This document shows, in pieces, positions 22,713-34,567 of a stretch of 56,665 bases of DNA. The first letter of the stretch is position 1, and every line of letters begins with the position of its first letter. The stretch is from NCBI GenBank assembly GCA_013368325.1, contig JAACJK010000240.1:1-56665 (forward strand), written 5' to 3'. The notes beneath the pieces are model-generated. The model ran no database searches, was not told the DNA's origin, and saw nothing but the letters and a program-made list of their open reading frames with translations. The translations under genes and the position numbers were made by a program. Origin of the DNA: Ephemerocybe angulata (lineage: Eukaryota; Basidiomycota; Agaricomycetes; Agaricales; Psathyrellaceae).

Positions 22713-23339
22713 GGTGTTGCTTTGTAGAAGTCTTTCTTGACCCTCGAGTTCACTGAAGCAAAAGTTTCGATCATTACGTAAGAAGAGAGCCGAAGGCCGG
22801 TCCGGCGGGACCGACAGCGGTTATCCCGGCGCTTGCTCTAAGCTCTTTGCTCTCCTCCTCCACCCTGTCGGATTCACCGTTGGGAGCCTTGCAGCACTTG
22901 GAGAGGATGCTATCGTGCTGACATTAAAGCAGCTCTTTCGCTCAGAATGCCACTTAACCGCCCACTCAAACGCGCTGTCGATGACAATATGTGCATCTTT
23001 GGAAAGGGAAATTCACGAAGCACCGGCCCCCCAATGTTGCAACTTACAGATGCTCTTGCTTCCCCCACCGAGCAGAACTTGCTAATGATGCCAAAAATTG
23101 CACCTTCAGTCCCAGCCAGTCCCAGGAACGTGGTCACTACTTGAAGGATGCCCTCCAACGTTTTCTCTCTGTAGCCAGCGAATACCACATTGTGGCTCTT
23201 GCCTCCACGTTTCCGCGGAGGCGGGTGGCGAGCTGGTCGCGAGCACTTGCACAGCTGGGAACGGACTTGGAACGAACATCGGAGATCAGGAGAGGTAAAG
23301 TCACCCTGAGTCCCGATTTTGCAAAGGTATTCAGCGTTT
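22713..23339. other. Intergenic between RPF2 and inverted arm B
   Basis: Upstream of RPF2. Unlike the arms it has no matching partner elsewhere in the window. No coding region is supported. Confidence 0.45.
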
Positions 23340-24163
23340 TCGCTTCCACATCTCCAGCGAGCCCTTCCCTGCAACTTCCTGCGCTTCCGGAATCCCGCAC
23401 ATTGATGCCCTCCCGACTTGGAGATATTTAAGGTTTTCTGCGCTAATCCCAGTCACAGGCGCCTGTGGAGCAAAGTGCGTCTGTACCTCCCAATACACCT
23501 TCGTGCCTCTATAAGAAATGGGAGTGCAAAAACCCGTCGAGGAGGCTCAGTGCGTCGGGTCGGAAACACTGTTGAGCATCTCCTAGGGCGGGAGGACCAA
23601 GGCAGCCAGATTTACGAAGTTCTCGCTTCCGCACAACTTCCACAATGCGGCTGAGCCTTCGCTGTCAGTGAGGGAACATTCCAAGAACATTCTCGGTTTC
23701 CCGACCAATCCTTGGAGGCGAAGCGACCCTGGACGTACGGCATTCACACTTTCTGGCGGCACTTGGCTGAGTCCTTGGCCCTGAAGTCTGCGCAAGGTGC
23801 CTCCTCTCCCATCTTGAATTTCAGCGCTTGGTGTGGACCTGGCTCCCATCCAATGCCGTTTGACCACTGACCAGCGGCATGCATACGGCCCCGTTTACTG
23901 TGTGCAGCTCTGGAGGCATAACTTATAAATATCTGCTGAGTTTGATCATACCGGCTCGCTTGCCTCTTGAACGTCGTGCGGACTTGGTCGGGACAAACTT
24001 GACTTCAATGCTGTCAGTCTCGCCACCGCTCACAATACGGCATGGCGCTTCTAAGTCCCCTCGTGTTACCCGTGAGTTAGCGACCCGAGCGATTAAGCCA
24101 ATTGGGGCGCACTCGCCTTAGACAACCCTAAATGTAATCTAATCGCAGGGAGACGGAATCGTG

Positions 24164-24171
24164 TATAAATA
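24164..24171 (+). promoter_or_regulatory. TATA box of secreted gene B
   Basis: TATAAATA about 115 nt upstream of the ATG at 24283, in the same sequence context as in copy A. Confidence 0.65.
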
Positions 24172-24282
24172 CTGGGCACCAACCGGCCATAATCGACATT
24201 CTGCAGACCTAGCCATCTCAGCTTCTCCCAGCAGTCTCCTCTTCGTCCTCACCCTCTCCCACCCACTATATCACCCTTCGTC

Positions 24283-25449
24283 ATGCTCTCTTTCAAATTC
24301 CTCGTTGGCGCTGCCGCTCTCTTCGCCGTTGCATCCGCCGCTCCCACTATCAACGTGGGCAACGTCGCAGTCAATGGCGCGGTGGTTCACGTCGAGCATC
24401 GTGACATCAACGCGGGCAACGTCGCACTCAATGGCGAAGTGGTTCACATCGGGGACCGTGACATCAACGCGGGCAACGTCGCGGTAAATGGCGAAGTGGT
24501 TCACGTTTCCGGACTCACGAAGCGTGGCGCTGACGCCCTTGGGCCCGGGGGACTCCTAAACATTGGCGCCCACGTCCCAGGAGTAGCGGGTGCCCATGTC
24601 GGAGTCGGAGGCCCCGGGGGGCTCGTAACTGTTGGCGCCCATGTCCCAGGAGTGGCCAAAGCCCATGTCGGTATCGGGTCGCCCGAGGGGCTCGTAACCG
24701 TTGGCGCCCACGTCCCAGGAGTGGCGGGTGCTCATGTCGGAGTCGGAGGAGTCCAGGCGCGCTGCCCGTCTGGAGGATGCACTTCGGTCTCAGGTATTAT
24801 CGTGGACTTGAACGCCGACCTTGGCCCTATTGTCGCTGATATCAGTATGTTTGTCTCCACAATCTTTGCAACATAGTACTGACGCAGTTGTTTGCCTTCA
24901 GAGGCTGCCATTGCTGTTTCCGCTGGTGTCAGCGCCGAAGTCAACATCAAGGTTGTGCTCGCCCTCCTCGTCAAGATTCAGGTCCTCCTCGCTGCCGCCC
25001 TCGCCGACATCAAGGTCTGCATTAGCGTCCACGGCCTGCTCAGCCTCACTGGTGCTGTTCTCTCCGCCGTTCAGGTTTGCGCTCTCGTCGGTGGCCTAGT
25101 CAATGTACGTCATCTCAACTTTCTCAAAGTCGAATGGAGAGGCTAATGCTGCCCCTAGACTGTGCTCCAGGTCGTCCTCTCCGTCATCACTGCCTGCGGA
25201 GGTGTCCATGTTGACCTCAAGGTCTGCATCAGCGCCATCGTGTAAGTCTTCCGCTTCACCCTCCCCTTTGAAGAGCGGACTGGACTAACACACCCTTGCA
25301 GTGCCTTGTGCGCGGACATCCTCTCTGTTTGCATTGTTGCTCTTCCCTCGGTCAAGGTTCTCTTCGCCGCCCTTCTCAGCGTCGTCTCCACCACTCTTGG
25401 CAACGTTGGCGTCGATGTTGCCGTCCTCCTCAAGTGCCTTTCTCTCTAA
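24283..25449 (+). CDS. Secreted repeat protein B (unknown family)
   Basis: Exons 24283-24844, 24902-25104, 25159-25241 and 25302-25449 give 331 aa. Signal peptide MLSFKFLVGAAALFAVASA is followed by APT. The mature N-terminus has a 57-bp repeat (RDINAGNVALNGEVVHIGD type, near 24400 and 24457), then TKR, then a 69-bp repeat (GLVTVGAHVPGVAGAHVGVG type, near 24622 and 24691). QAR precedes CPSGGCTSVSG, where the C-terminal domain shared with copy A begins. That domain is almost unchanged between copies, whereas the repeat halves differ in sequence yet keep a 23-residue period. TKR and QAR are possible processing sites. Function is unknown; extracellular localisation is well supported. Confidence 0.85.
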
Positions 25450-25918
25450 GCTATTAGATGCCTGGTAGGGCATTTTATACCTTTAGAATCAGCTATCATG
25501 CTTGACCTTAACGCCCTGTTCCGAACATATTACACGATGCACTGCCAACTGAATACACGTCTTGCCATGTCCAGCAATTTGTTTCCTTTATGTTCTTTGG
25601 TTGATTGGCACAGGTTTTGTCTGACTTGGCGAGGTAACGAGAGGCACCATCAATGATTCACTGCACGATTCGGCTGTGGACCTCCCTAAATGAGCGAGCG
25701 CTTAACTGCCTCCATCGAGCGCCCAGTGAGCGTGGGCGTGGGAAATGTCTTCCGCTGCAGCGAATGCCACGCGACCGTCACGACTTTGCTCACCTGGACA
25801 CCATGCACAGCTCTCGACTCAATCCACAGCACCTTCTCTCGGACCCGAACCGCCCCTCGATTCAGTATAAAGTCGTCTAGAAACCATGTAAAAACCTCAA
25901 CTCAACCAGTCCTCTGGC
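25450..25918. other. Intergenic with the VWA-gene promoter
   Basis: No coding sequence is supported. A TATAAA box at 25866-25871 lies 48 nt before the VWA start codon. Confidence 0.5.
25866..25871 (+). promoter_or_regulatory. TATA box of the VWA-domain gene
   Basis: TATAAA in CAGTATAAAGTCG, 48 nt upstream of the ATG at 25919, implying a very short 5' leader. Confidence 0.5.
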
Positions 25919-27631
25919 ATGCCCAATCCTTTCAGGGCGACTAAGAACCTTTTCAAGTCCAAACCCACTATGTCGACCTCGAGCAGCTCTACACCCGCTC
26001 CTACGACTGAGCCTACCGCAGATCAGAGCACAGACGCTCAGCCAGGTCCTGCTGAAGGGCCAAAGTATGATGCCAGTAAACCTCTGTATGTCACCCTCTC
26101 GCGTCTGCACCCTGTGTTAAAAGCTTAACGTACGTTCCAGGGATATCCTCTTCTTGCAGGACGCGACGGGAAGCCAAGGCCCGTATATCAGCTCTGCGCG
26201 GAGTGCCATTCAGAGTATCTGCACCAAGATCTCTGAGTCTGCCTCACTCTCTCAAGGCGCGATACGCTTTGGTCTCATCGCTTTCCGGGACCACCCACCC
26301 CAAGACACTTCCTTCGTCACCAAGAACTTCGGGTTTACCTCTGATGTTGGGACGATGATAACCAATCTCGCTAGCCTGGTGGCAAGCGGCGGCGGCGATG
26401 GCCCTGAGGCAAGCACAGCTGCGCTTGCGGACGCATTGAACATGGAGTGGGAGGAGGATGCTGTTAAGATCGTTGTCCTTATCACGGACGCTGCGCCTCA
26501 TGGTATTGGAGAGCCAGGTGATGGGTTCCCAAATGGATCGCCAGATCGTGAGTTGCCCTTGTTTCTCTTTGCCATGTATGCCTGTGCTCATTGTATGGCT
26601 TTTGTAGAAAACGATCCTCTCGAAATCGCGAGGCAAATGGCTGAGCGTGGGATAACTCTGTACGTGGTCGCGTGTGAGCCATCTCTCAGTCGATATCTGG
26701 TACGTAGAAGGCTCCTCTCTTCCTTGTCGTATCTCTTGAGGCTAATCTTTCCCTTTGCAGAATGCAGTCGACTTCTACAAAGCCCTTTGTCAAATCACCT
26801 CCGGGCGCATGGTACCCTTGCTCAACGCCGCCCAGCTCGGGGACTTCATTGTCGGCTCTGCCGTCGAGACGGTCGAAACCGAGAAACTCATCAACGAATA
26901 CCAGAGCACGATCCTCGAGGACGTATATGGGCAAGGCAAACCCGTCGAAGAAGTGATACAACAGATGCAACAAAAAATGGCAGAACGTAAGACTGAGATC
27001 AAGACGTTCAACGTCGAGAACCCATATGAACAGAGTCGGGAGAGTGAGTCGAATGTGAATGTCTGGGCACAGGCTAAGAGCCTGGGCAACGCGAAAGGGA
27101 AGACTCAAGCAGTACGTCCTCAGTATCACTTATCTAGCGCTACTGGATGATACTAACTTACCATAGATTCAGACTCCAAGGCTGAAAAAAGCTTTCCAGT
27201 CTTCTGGCGGATCATATGGTAGCTACGGGGCGCCTCCTCCTGCGCCCGTGATGGCTAGGCCAGGTGCTTCGGCGCGCCCTATGCAGCAAATGCGACAGTC
27301 CGTGAGCAGTTTCGGGAAGAGCTGGTTCAATGGTTCTCGGACTCCTTCATCTGCCCCAGCGCCACCCGCCCCTGCCGCTTACGGTGCCCCAGTTGATTAT
27401 GCTGCAGCCCCCTCATATGCTTCTGCACCTCAGGCTCAGCAGGTTTCGCTCATGTCGCAACAAGTTGACCAGTCGCAGACCAACAGGATCGTGATGCAGA
27501 GCTTGATGAGGAATGCGAAGGTTGGCCCTGGCGGTGTTCTTACTCCAACTGGAGAGTATAGTGGGGCGAAGGGTGTTCAGATGCCCCAGGTGAAGAGTGA
27601 AGTGAGTGACGCTATGGATACGGGTGCTTGA
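25919..27631 (+). CDS. von Willebrand factor A-domain protein
   Basis: Exons 25919-26085, 26141-26547, 26608-26699, 26761-27111 and 27167-27631 give 493 aa. A Ser/Thr/Pro-rich head precedes the VWA domain (about residues 55-250): [14 protein letters not shown] holds the first MIDAS element as DxTxS, then [20 protein letters not shown] and [13 protein letters not shown]. Next are a helical segment ([19 protein letters not shown]) and a Pro/Ala/Gln-rich tail with short Tyr/Pro repeats. The VWA core resembles that of the VwkA-type alpha-kinase family, but no kinase domain is present. It has no signal peptide, so it is presumably cytosolic and acts as a metal-dependent binding scaffold. Confidence 0.85.
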
Positions 27632-29037
27632 GAGTTCCGCGATCTCCCTGTTGTTTGCCATAGGTGTATTTGTATGAACATCTTTCCTATTCGTCTGCTT
27701 CGTTTATGTAGCTGCTATATGTCTCCTTTATATAACATTGCAAGTCCTGCTACCGGGATCTCTTTTCACAGTAATTGAGGTTGGTATAAAGTGTATTCTG
27801 GAAGGCAATTAGTCTGCGAGGTGCCGGAGAGGAAAAGTAGTCGCCGACAAGTCGTGCAGCGCTAATTAGCAGGCGCCTAAAGACGGACTTGAGACGAACA
27901 TTAGCGCCGCCCTCCGTTTCGATCACAAAGCAAGTTAAATCTTGGCCAGAGGCATTCGTCTCGCAGTTGAGATGGTGTATGATGGTTTTATTGAGTTTAT
28001 GGTAGTTGTGACGGTTGTTTGACATATTATGTTAGAGAGACAGAGGAAAAAGAAAAACAGATAGTAAAAGAAAAATCTCTGCCGAATAAGTCAGAAACTG
28101 GGAAGACTGGAGGACAGAAATCAGACTTACATTCTACGGAAGCACGATGGCGTTACAGGAGACTGTGGGTTGACCGCTTGCGGCGAGAAGTTCAGTTCGA
28201 ACTAGGCATGTCTGTTACGTAGAACTGCGTCAGCAATGAAAACTGATCACATGCTCAACGTACTTACCTTCTCAGTGGCCGACTAAAGAGTTGCTAGAAG
28301 CGTCAAAACACCAATGTATCCAAGGAAAGAAAATAACTCATACCGGGATACCAGTATTGGCGAGAGGGGGCCCTGTGACACGCCTGATCCGTTGCACGAC
28401 GCCAGAAACACATCCCACCATCCCGTTTTACCACACGCGAAGCAACGCTGCAAACATCCTTGCTCAGGTATGTAGCTGGTGCTTAGGCTCGTCAAAGACG
28501 AGACCAGCTGCGTCCCTGTGCTAACAGAGCGACTGACACTGGCCGTGCGACATCCGGCTCCGCGATCCTTTCCTACGGGACCTGTTTATTAGACAAGATC
28601 CCGCCTCCAGGGCGCTGGTGGTGCCCCCGGCGCTCGATGGGAGTATCCAAATCGAGCGAGCGCCGAGACCACGCTGGTTGAGTGATCACCGCTACTGCCC
28701 GCACGTTCCCTACATGAGGCTCCCCCTGGGGGGAACCCCGTGTAGAAATAGATGCTCGGGATGCTAGTGTGGGATGTGTCCGTCTGAAGTGCAAGGGGGG
28801 CGTGTCAGGCCACCGAGGTCGTCGTCCATGCGCTGGAGCTGAGGATGCGTGAATCCTCGCAAGGTCAGTTTGCGCTGTGGATGCGGAAGATTAGCGTCGT
28901 TAAAAACGAGAGATGCAAAGGCGACGCACCCCAGCCCCAGAACATGGACGTGCGTGGTGCTCCTGAAACCGTCTGGATTGGCGTTCCGATTGGCGAATAT
29001 GTTGAAGATGATGTAGGTTGGTTAGGGCTGGAGTCGA
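27632..29037. other. Gene-poor interval
   Basis: About 1.4 kb with only short domain-free ORFs, for example 27750-28025 minus (91 codons). Nothing could be supported. Confidence 0.4.
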
Positions 29038-29371
29038 TTACGAGGTGACTTCGGCTATTAATTCGCGCTGTAGGGCCTCAGAACAAAGGACGGGCTCAGC
29101 GGAAAATAAGGACGTACGCAAGCCGGGGAGCATGAGTGATGCGCTTCGGAAAGCGCAGAGGTCGTTGGCGATACTGAGAGTGTCGGTGATGCGGCGGGTG
29201 GCAGGGAGCCATCGAAGTCTGGAGGTGGCATCAACAAGGATGACCAGCAATCAGAAATAGAGATCACCCACGAGGTAGATAGGCTTTGCCGCTAGGCACT
29301 GCGAATGACGAGCAGTACAAGGAGGAGCGAGCTCGTCTCGAGAGAGCAAGAGAGACGCAGATGAAGATCAT
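29038..29371 (-). CDS. Possible small two-exon gene, unknown
   Basis: A TATA box (minus ATATAAGAC near 29481-29490) lies about 110 nt before an ATG at 29371. Exons 29371-29268 and 29218-29038 join in phase over a 49-nt GT-AG intron to give 94 aa starting MIFICVSLALSRRARSSLYC, with RWLPATRRITDTLSIAND after the splice. No domain is recognised. The spacing and splice phase make it worth listing, but it could be chance or a degraded gene. Confidence 0.22.
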
Positions 29372-30133
29372 GCTCTTCGACGAGGGCAGATTTAGAGAAG
29401 GCGGTAAAGTTGATGGTGATGATGCTCCTCGAGGGAAGAAGGGAAGAGGTTGTTGATGAGCAAGAGAGGCCCAACCTCCCAGTCTTATATCCCCTCTATA
29501 ACCCCCCTTTCCAGCCCCCCGTCAGCCTCCCAAGTTGTCCGCCACCGCGGAATGACTCACCGCGATCGATCGAGTCGCAGCAAAAATAGCTGGGCGAGAT
29601 TGTCTGTGGGCTACGACGAGGTCGAAAGGGGGCAGGAGTAAAACAGGAGTAGCCTTCGTCGGCCCTTAGATCCATGATTCCAGGGTGTTCGAGGAGACCA
29701 TCATCCGTCAAGCCTACCTTCAATGTTCTGGAAAAATCCGGTGGATGGTGCTATAAGACGTTCGAGTGCGGGGCCGAGAGACAACACCGTACTTCTATTG
29801 TGCCATCCAACAAACGACCGCTTTACGGTTAACAATGCCGTGATAAATTGTACGGCCACAAGCCAGGAGAAAGGCCCCATGGGGGTGACTAAAGCGAGCG
29901 AGCATAAACAAGCGCCCTACCCTGTAAAACTGGATCAACACGTCTTACGATTCAATAACAAGCACTCAATGATTCAGATGGGATGGGTCGAAGTACGAGC
30001 AAAGCTTCAGGAGAAAAAGGCGACGAACGACTTGGATACTGGTATCAAGGTATCTCTTGGTTTCTGCACTGCTAGCGAACGCAAACACAAAGGGCATCGC
30101 AGCAGGTGTATCGATATAACGACGATGTCGCGT
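29372..30133. other. Intergenic upstream of the possible small gene and downstream of the MYND gene
   Basis: The 170-codon plus-strand ORF at 29723-30235 overlaps the MYND gene's last exon in antisense and has no domain. No gene is supported. Confidence 0.4.
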
Positions 30134-31007
30134 CTAGCCCCAGTCCGTGCGATTCCACTCATGCAAAGTCTTCAAGACCTTACAAACCTGCTTGTGCGTC
30201 TTCCAGTTCTCCTTCTGGCATTCCTAGATATATAACGCGTCAGCAAAGCATGAAATACGCCAGTTGGGAGTAGAGGCACCGGTGGCATGGCAGGACACTT
30301 ACCTTCGAGCAATACCGCGTTTTGCACGAAACGCACCCCCGCTTAACAGGCTTGTTGCACATAACGCAACACAGCAAAAGGCCGTCGTCAGATCGCTTCC
30401 TGAGCGCCTGGTTGATCGTGCGCAGAATTGCCATAGAACACGGGAGAACCTATCAGACGCAATAGATGAGATATACAACAAAGCCTGCCAACTGAAAGGG
30501 ATGCGTACGATGACAGAACTCGCATCCTCGATCCGATACCCCATCCTCCCATCCAAGAACTGATGCGGCATCCCATCCCGAATACAGATCGTGCTCCCAA
30601 CCTCGACATCTCTCGCGTCCTCCCTGGGGTTGTCGGTATAATACGCGACCATCCAAAAGTTTCCTTTGAGCTTGTCCTCAACCTGGAACACAGGGCGTCC
30701 GAGCGACATGTTCTGTGTCACCTACACACACCATTCAATCAGATTCAGAGATTCGTCAGGGCGAGATGCGCACCTCAAGCAGGATGTACCAACTCTCTCC
30801 ATCTTTAGGTCCGAAGACTGGGACGTGTGCGATATCAGGGAACGCGATGATATCGTCGAGGTCGAGGCTGTATCGGCTTCGAGACCCCGGCATCGAGGTA
30901 CCTGAGCTCATTGTACCCAACCCTCGAGGTATAAATCTGGCTTGTCCTTTCAGAGTGATGAGTCGAGTTGAAAGAGCGGGGTGCGGCGGCGGCTGATCTC
31001 TAGACAT
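30134..31007 (-). CDS. MYND-type zinc finger protein
   Basis: Exons (minus) 31007-30774, 30721-30509, 30449-30303 and 30223-30134 give 227 aa. The MYND finger sits at the C-terminus and is split by the last intron: CVMCNKPVKRGCVSCKTRYC, then SK, then ECQKENWKTHKQVC. All metal ligands of the C-x2-C...C-x2-C...C-x3-C...H-x3-C pattern are present. The N-terminal half has the GSTICIRDGMPHQFLDGRMGY block seen in many Agaricomycete MYND proteins with an unnamed domain. MYND fingers bind proline-rich peptides; the partner is unknown. The ATG at 31007 was chosen because similarity to the family seems to begin soon after it. ATG 30911 is the alternative. Confidence 0.8.
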
Positions 31008-31091
31008 GTACATAAGCAATTCTCACATGTTCTCACATGGGAAGGTGATTAGCCTTTTGGGGAAGTAGTTTACCTCAAAGTGAAGCTTGCT

Positions 31092-31242
31092 AGAGGGAGA
31101 GAGAGGGAGAGAGAGGGAGAGAGAGGGAGAGAGAGGGAGAGAGAGGGAGAGAGAGGGAGAGAGAGGGAGAGAGAGGGAGAGAGAGGGAGAGAGAGGGAGA
31201 GAGAGGGAGAGAGAGGGAGAGAGAGGGAGAGAGAGGGAGAGA
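31092..31242. repeat. (GAGGGAGAGA)n purine-only microsatellite
   Basis: About 15 uninterrupted copies of a 10-bp unit, 151 nt with only A and G on the plus strand. It begins about 85 nt upstream of the MYND gene start codon. The long open frames reading REREGERG or SLSLPLSP across it are artefacts of the repeat. Confidence 0.98.
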
Positions 31243-31551
31243 AGGCCTCAAAAGGCCCAGTACAGCGTCCTTCTCCGAGGCCGAACATTGAAGGTCTGAA
31301 TCGCTCTGATTTCAATTTGAATCTACTGTATGTGCATGACAATTCCACTCCTACATGATAGCGGAAACAGGAGTGGTGTGAAGGTAGCCAACGGATGTAA
31401 AGGAAGGAAGAAAAAAAGTGAATAAAAAGATAAAATAACAACACTGTAAAACACGGGCAAAAGGATTAAAGTTCGGACAGTCGAGTACCATGGAAGTCCA
31501 AAAAGAAACGGGAAGGCTATGGCACAATGGAGGCTCCAAAAAGGTCGATCA
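31243..31551. other. Intergenic between the microsatellite and the condensin gene
   Basis: 3' flank of the Barren gene, A-rich near 31400-31445. No coding sequence is supported. Confidence 0.5.
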
Positions 31552-34500
31552 TCATGCAGATCTTGTCGCGTTAGGATCGCGGTAGATCTAGGAGAGAACA
31601 CAACGTCAATACCCTTCAAGTATACAGAAACGAACGAAAAACACGCACCTTGATATCCCAAATCTCACCAATCGCTTTCTCATCCTTCATCGCAGCACCA
31701 TTGACCACCCCAGCCGCAATCAAATCATCCTCATCATCCGGAATAATCGTATCCCGAACCTCCTCCTCATCATCCTCAACAGCCGCGAACGCACTTCTCC
31801 CCCGTCTGATATCCTTGCCTCCCCCATTCTCGCCATCGGGCATGCCCTCCAACTTGAGGCCCTGTTCGTTGGCCAGATGCAAAAGACAGATGAAGCAGAA
31901 ACTCGTGCTGATCTCCTCCATCTTATCTTTGGGATACGACCTCTGCAACCCGTTGATGACTTGGCTGAACTGCCGCGCCTCAGTTGGGTCTGTTGGGGGC
32001 TTCTCTGACTTAGACCGCCGCCGGTCATGCTCTTCATCGTCAATATCCTGTGTCATGAAAGTCAATAAAATCGTACTTCAAGGTGACGGGGGAAATGGTA
32101 CACACCATGCTGACGTCTTTTTCTTCTTCTTCATCGTCAACGACGATAATATCCAACCCCTTCCAAATATTATCCTTCAGCTTCCTAACATCAACCCTCT
32201 TCGCCCTCTTGGCGTAGTTAACGAATTCAGGTTTCACCCTCCTCGTCTGGCCAGCAGTTGCAGCCAACAAGTCCTGTTCGCCCGCATCATTGGCCATGCT
32301 ATCCCCGCCAAACGCAGTCAATGGATCGTCGCCAAATCCAGGACCGTCGTCGAATTCGTCATCGTCATTCATGAACTGAGTGGCGAATGGAATGTCGCCC
32401 GAGCCATCTCCCATGCCTTCCCCATCCTCCTCCTCATTACGGCGTTGGTCGACTGCAACCTGCGTCCAATATTGATCGTCAATCTCTCCACTGTCAGCGT
32501 TCATCCTCGCTTTCTTGCCACGCATCTTGAGCTGTAAGTGATTATTAGCCTTCGAATTCGACTGAGATGTAACTCTGGTCGACTTACGACAAACTTGGGC
32601 TTCAAAAAGAGCGTGACGAGCTGTTTGCTTGAGAAATGCATGTCGTCAGGGAGAAGGTGTTCGTCCTTCTTGGCAGCACCGTCCCTCTTTCTCTTATTTC
32701 CCTTCTTGCCTGCAACACCGGTACCAGGCAAATTGATGCTCTGCCCTTTGCCAGGAGGCGCGAAAAGCTCTGCACTCAGCTCCTTGAGCGTCTTCTCAGC
32801 TGGTGTCAAGAAATCGATCCTCTGAGGCTCGCCTCTCGTTTTCTTGCCCTTAACAGGTGCTTTCCCTGAGCCTTCTGCCTCGCCCACTGGGAAGGGTTAA
32901 CTCAAATCCATCCCAACAGCCGTTATTGCACTCACTTTTCCGAATCGGTCTTCTCATCTTCCAATGCTCGGGCCCAGCCCAGTTCTTGAACTTGTTATCG
33001 AAATAGTCCAGTGCACCATCTCCGCCATCCGCGTCTGTCATCGCCAATATCAGTTCTCGTTGGTTGGGCTCGCTTCTCGGGTCGAACTGAACAAATGGCC
33101 CAATGCCTCCTCCGCCTCCACCTCCACCGCCGCCGTTACCACCCATGCCGTCTTCAGGCTCCGCGGAACCTCCTTCCCCATCTCCTCCATACTCGTCTCC
33201 ACCCCCTCCGCCATACCCATAATCGTCGTTGATAGCTTCTGGCCCTGCGAAGTAGTCCTCAACAGGGGGTCCATCGACATCCATACCAAACTGGCCGCCT
33301 TGCGCGTCCGAAGAGTCGTCGTCGTCATCATCGTCGAGGCCATTGGCGGTAAATTGGGTAGCCGTAGGCATAATCTCATTGTCAGGATCGAAGGGCTCAT
33401 TGAACGAAAATCCAGCGAGAGAGCGCGAAACGACTTTGTCCTCGAGCACCGAAAAGTCGGGGAGGAACTGGGCTCGCAGCTCGCTGATATCGACAAGATC
33501 TTCAGGTTCCTCGTCGACCTCGGCTTCTTCTTGGAACACGGAGTCACTGGCATCGAAGATTACGCGCATTCCGCCGTCGCTCCCGAGCCCCAGACTCAAG
33601 TGGTTGAGCAGCAGACCTCCCGCTCCACCTTCGTCGAAGTCCGCGCATGTCTTCTTGAAGAGCGGGTCGACGCTGAACTCCAGTTCCAACTTCTTGTTTG
33701 TCAACTGATTATAATCCTTAGCGAGAGTGTTCGTGGATCGGCTCGGCTTCTTCTTCTTGGGCTGTGAGGGGTCTGCGTCCGGGTTGTCCGAGTCGTCTTC
33801 GTCGTCATTGTCTTTCCCGCCCGAGGCCAGGTTGCTGAGGAGTTTGCCCGTCTCCGTTCCGACGCTGTCGACACGCGAGGTCCAGATCTTGACACAACCG
33901 TCGAGGGTGCACGATGCACGTTGGAAGTTAATGGAGTTGTCGTCGTTGTTCCGCAGGAGAGACATATCGTGAAAGTAGTCGATAAGCGCGAAGTTCCACG
34001 AGTTGGTAGCATTGATTTTCTATACACGCCATAGTCACAAGGAGGAGACGATATCGTAGAAGGGTTAGTGCGCGAAAATGGCCACAGCGAGATGCAGAAA
34101 CGCACATTGTCGGTCGCCATCTTCATCCATTCCTCGAAATTGGTCGTCATCACGTCAATCGAGGGTTTAGGCATCGTAGGGACAGCTGCTACGGCGTTCA
34201 AAGGCTGCTGCCTCCTCGATTGCGAGCGCGAAGCGTCCGCGTCGCCATTGGCGCCCTCGGACGACGGCCCCGCAACAGCATTCTCCAACACCGTCATCTT
34301 CGCGCTCTTCCTCCTCCTCCTCTTCTCGGCCTCATCGTCGTTGATGTTCACGGACTTGAGCGGGACGCGTTGGACGTTGTCTGCCGCGAAGCTGGGGTCT
34401 GGCTGCACCTGTTGCTGGTGCGGGCCATCAGGAATATAGGCCTCGCTCAGGCGTTTGCGGTGTTTTGAGGGGCGGGGTGTTTCGACGTCGGTGTCTTCGT

Positions 34501-34567
34501 CCTCGGAGACGACGCGCTTTTCAGCTTGGCGAGCTCGACGCCCGCCTGAAGTCGCTGCTGGGGCCAT
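31552..34567 (-). CDS. Condensin complex subunit 2 / Barren (CAP-H, Brn1/Cnd2)
   Basis: Exons (minus) 34567-34106, 34019-32936, 32886-32588, 32531-32106, 32047-31649 and 31587-31552 give 901 aa. After a basic, disordered head come the conserved blocks MTTNFEEWMKMATDN, KINATNSWNFALIDYFHDM, FQRASCTLDGCVKIWTSRVDSVGTETGKLLS, LEFSVDPLFKKTCADFDEGGA and the C-terminal ISTSFCFICLLHLANEQGL. Barren is the kleisin that closes the SMC2-SMC4 ring of condensin in mitotic chromosome compaction. The long acidic and Gly-rich spacers (residues ~250-480) fit the flexible kleisin middle. The last exon is only 12 codons, so the stop is less certain than the rest. Confidence 0.93.

Larger units (their letters stand above)
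23340..25449. repeat. Inverted duplication, arm B
   Basis: Reverse-complement partner of arm A (about 13389-15390). Similarity begins near 23340-23400, is nearly exact at about 23400-23815, weakens through the promoter and exon 1, and is strong again over exons 2-4. The arms are separated by about 8 kb holding single-copy genes. Confidence 0.85.

Noticed and set aside
31070..31444. ORFs encoding REREGERG or SLSLPLSP repeats
   Set aside because: Produced by the 10-bp purine repeat, open in several frames by chance.
31650..33767. Long plus-strand ORFs (295 and 267 codons)
   Set aside because: Antisense to the Barren/CAP-H exons, composition is the mirror of acidic coding.
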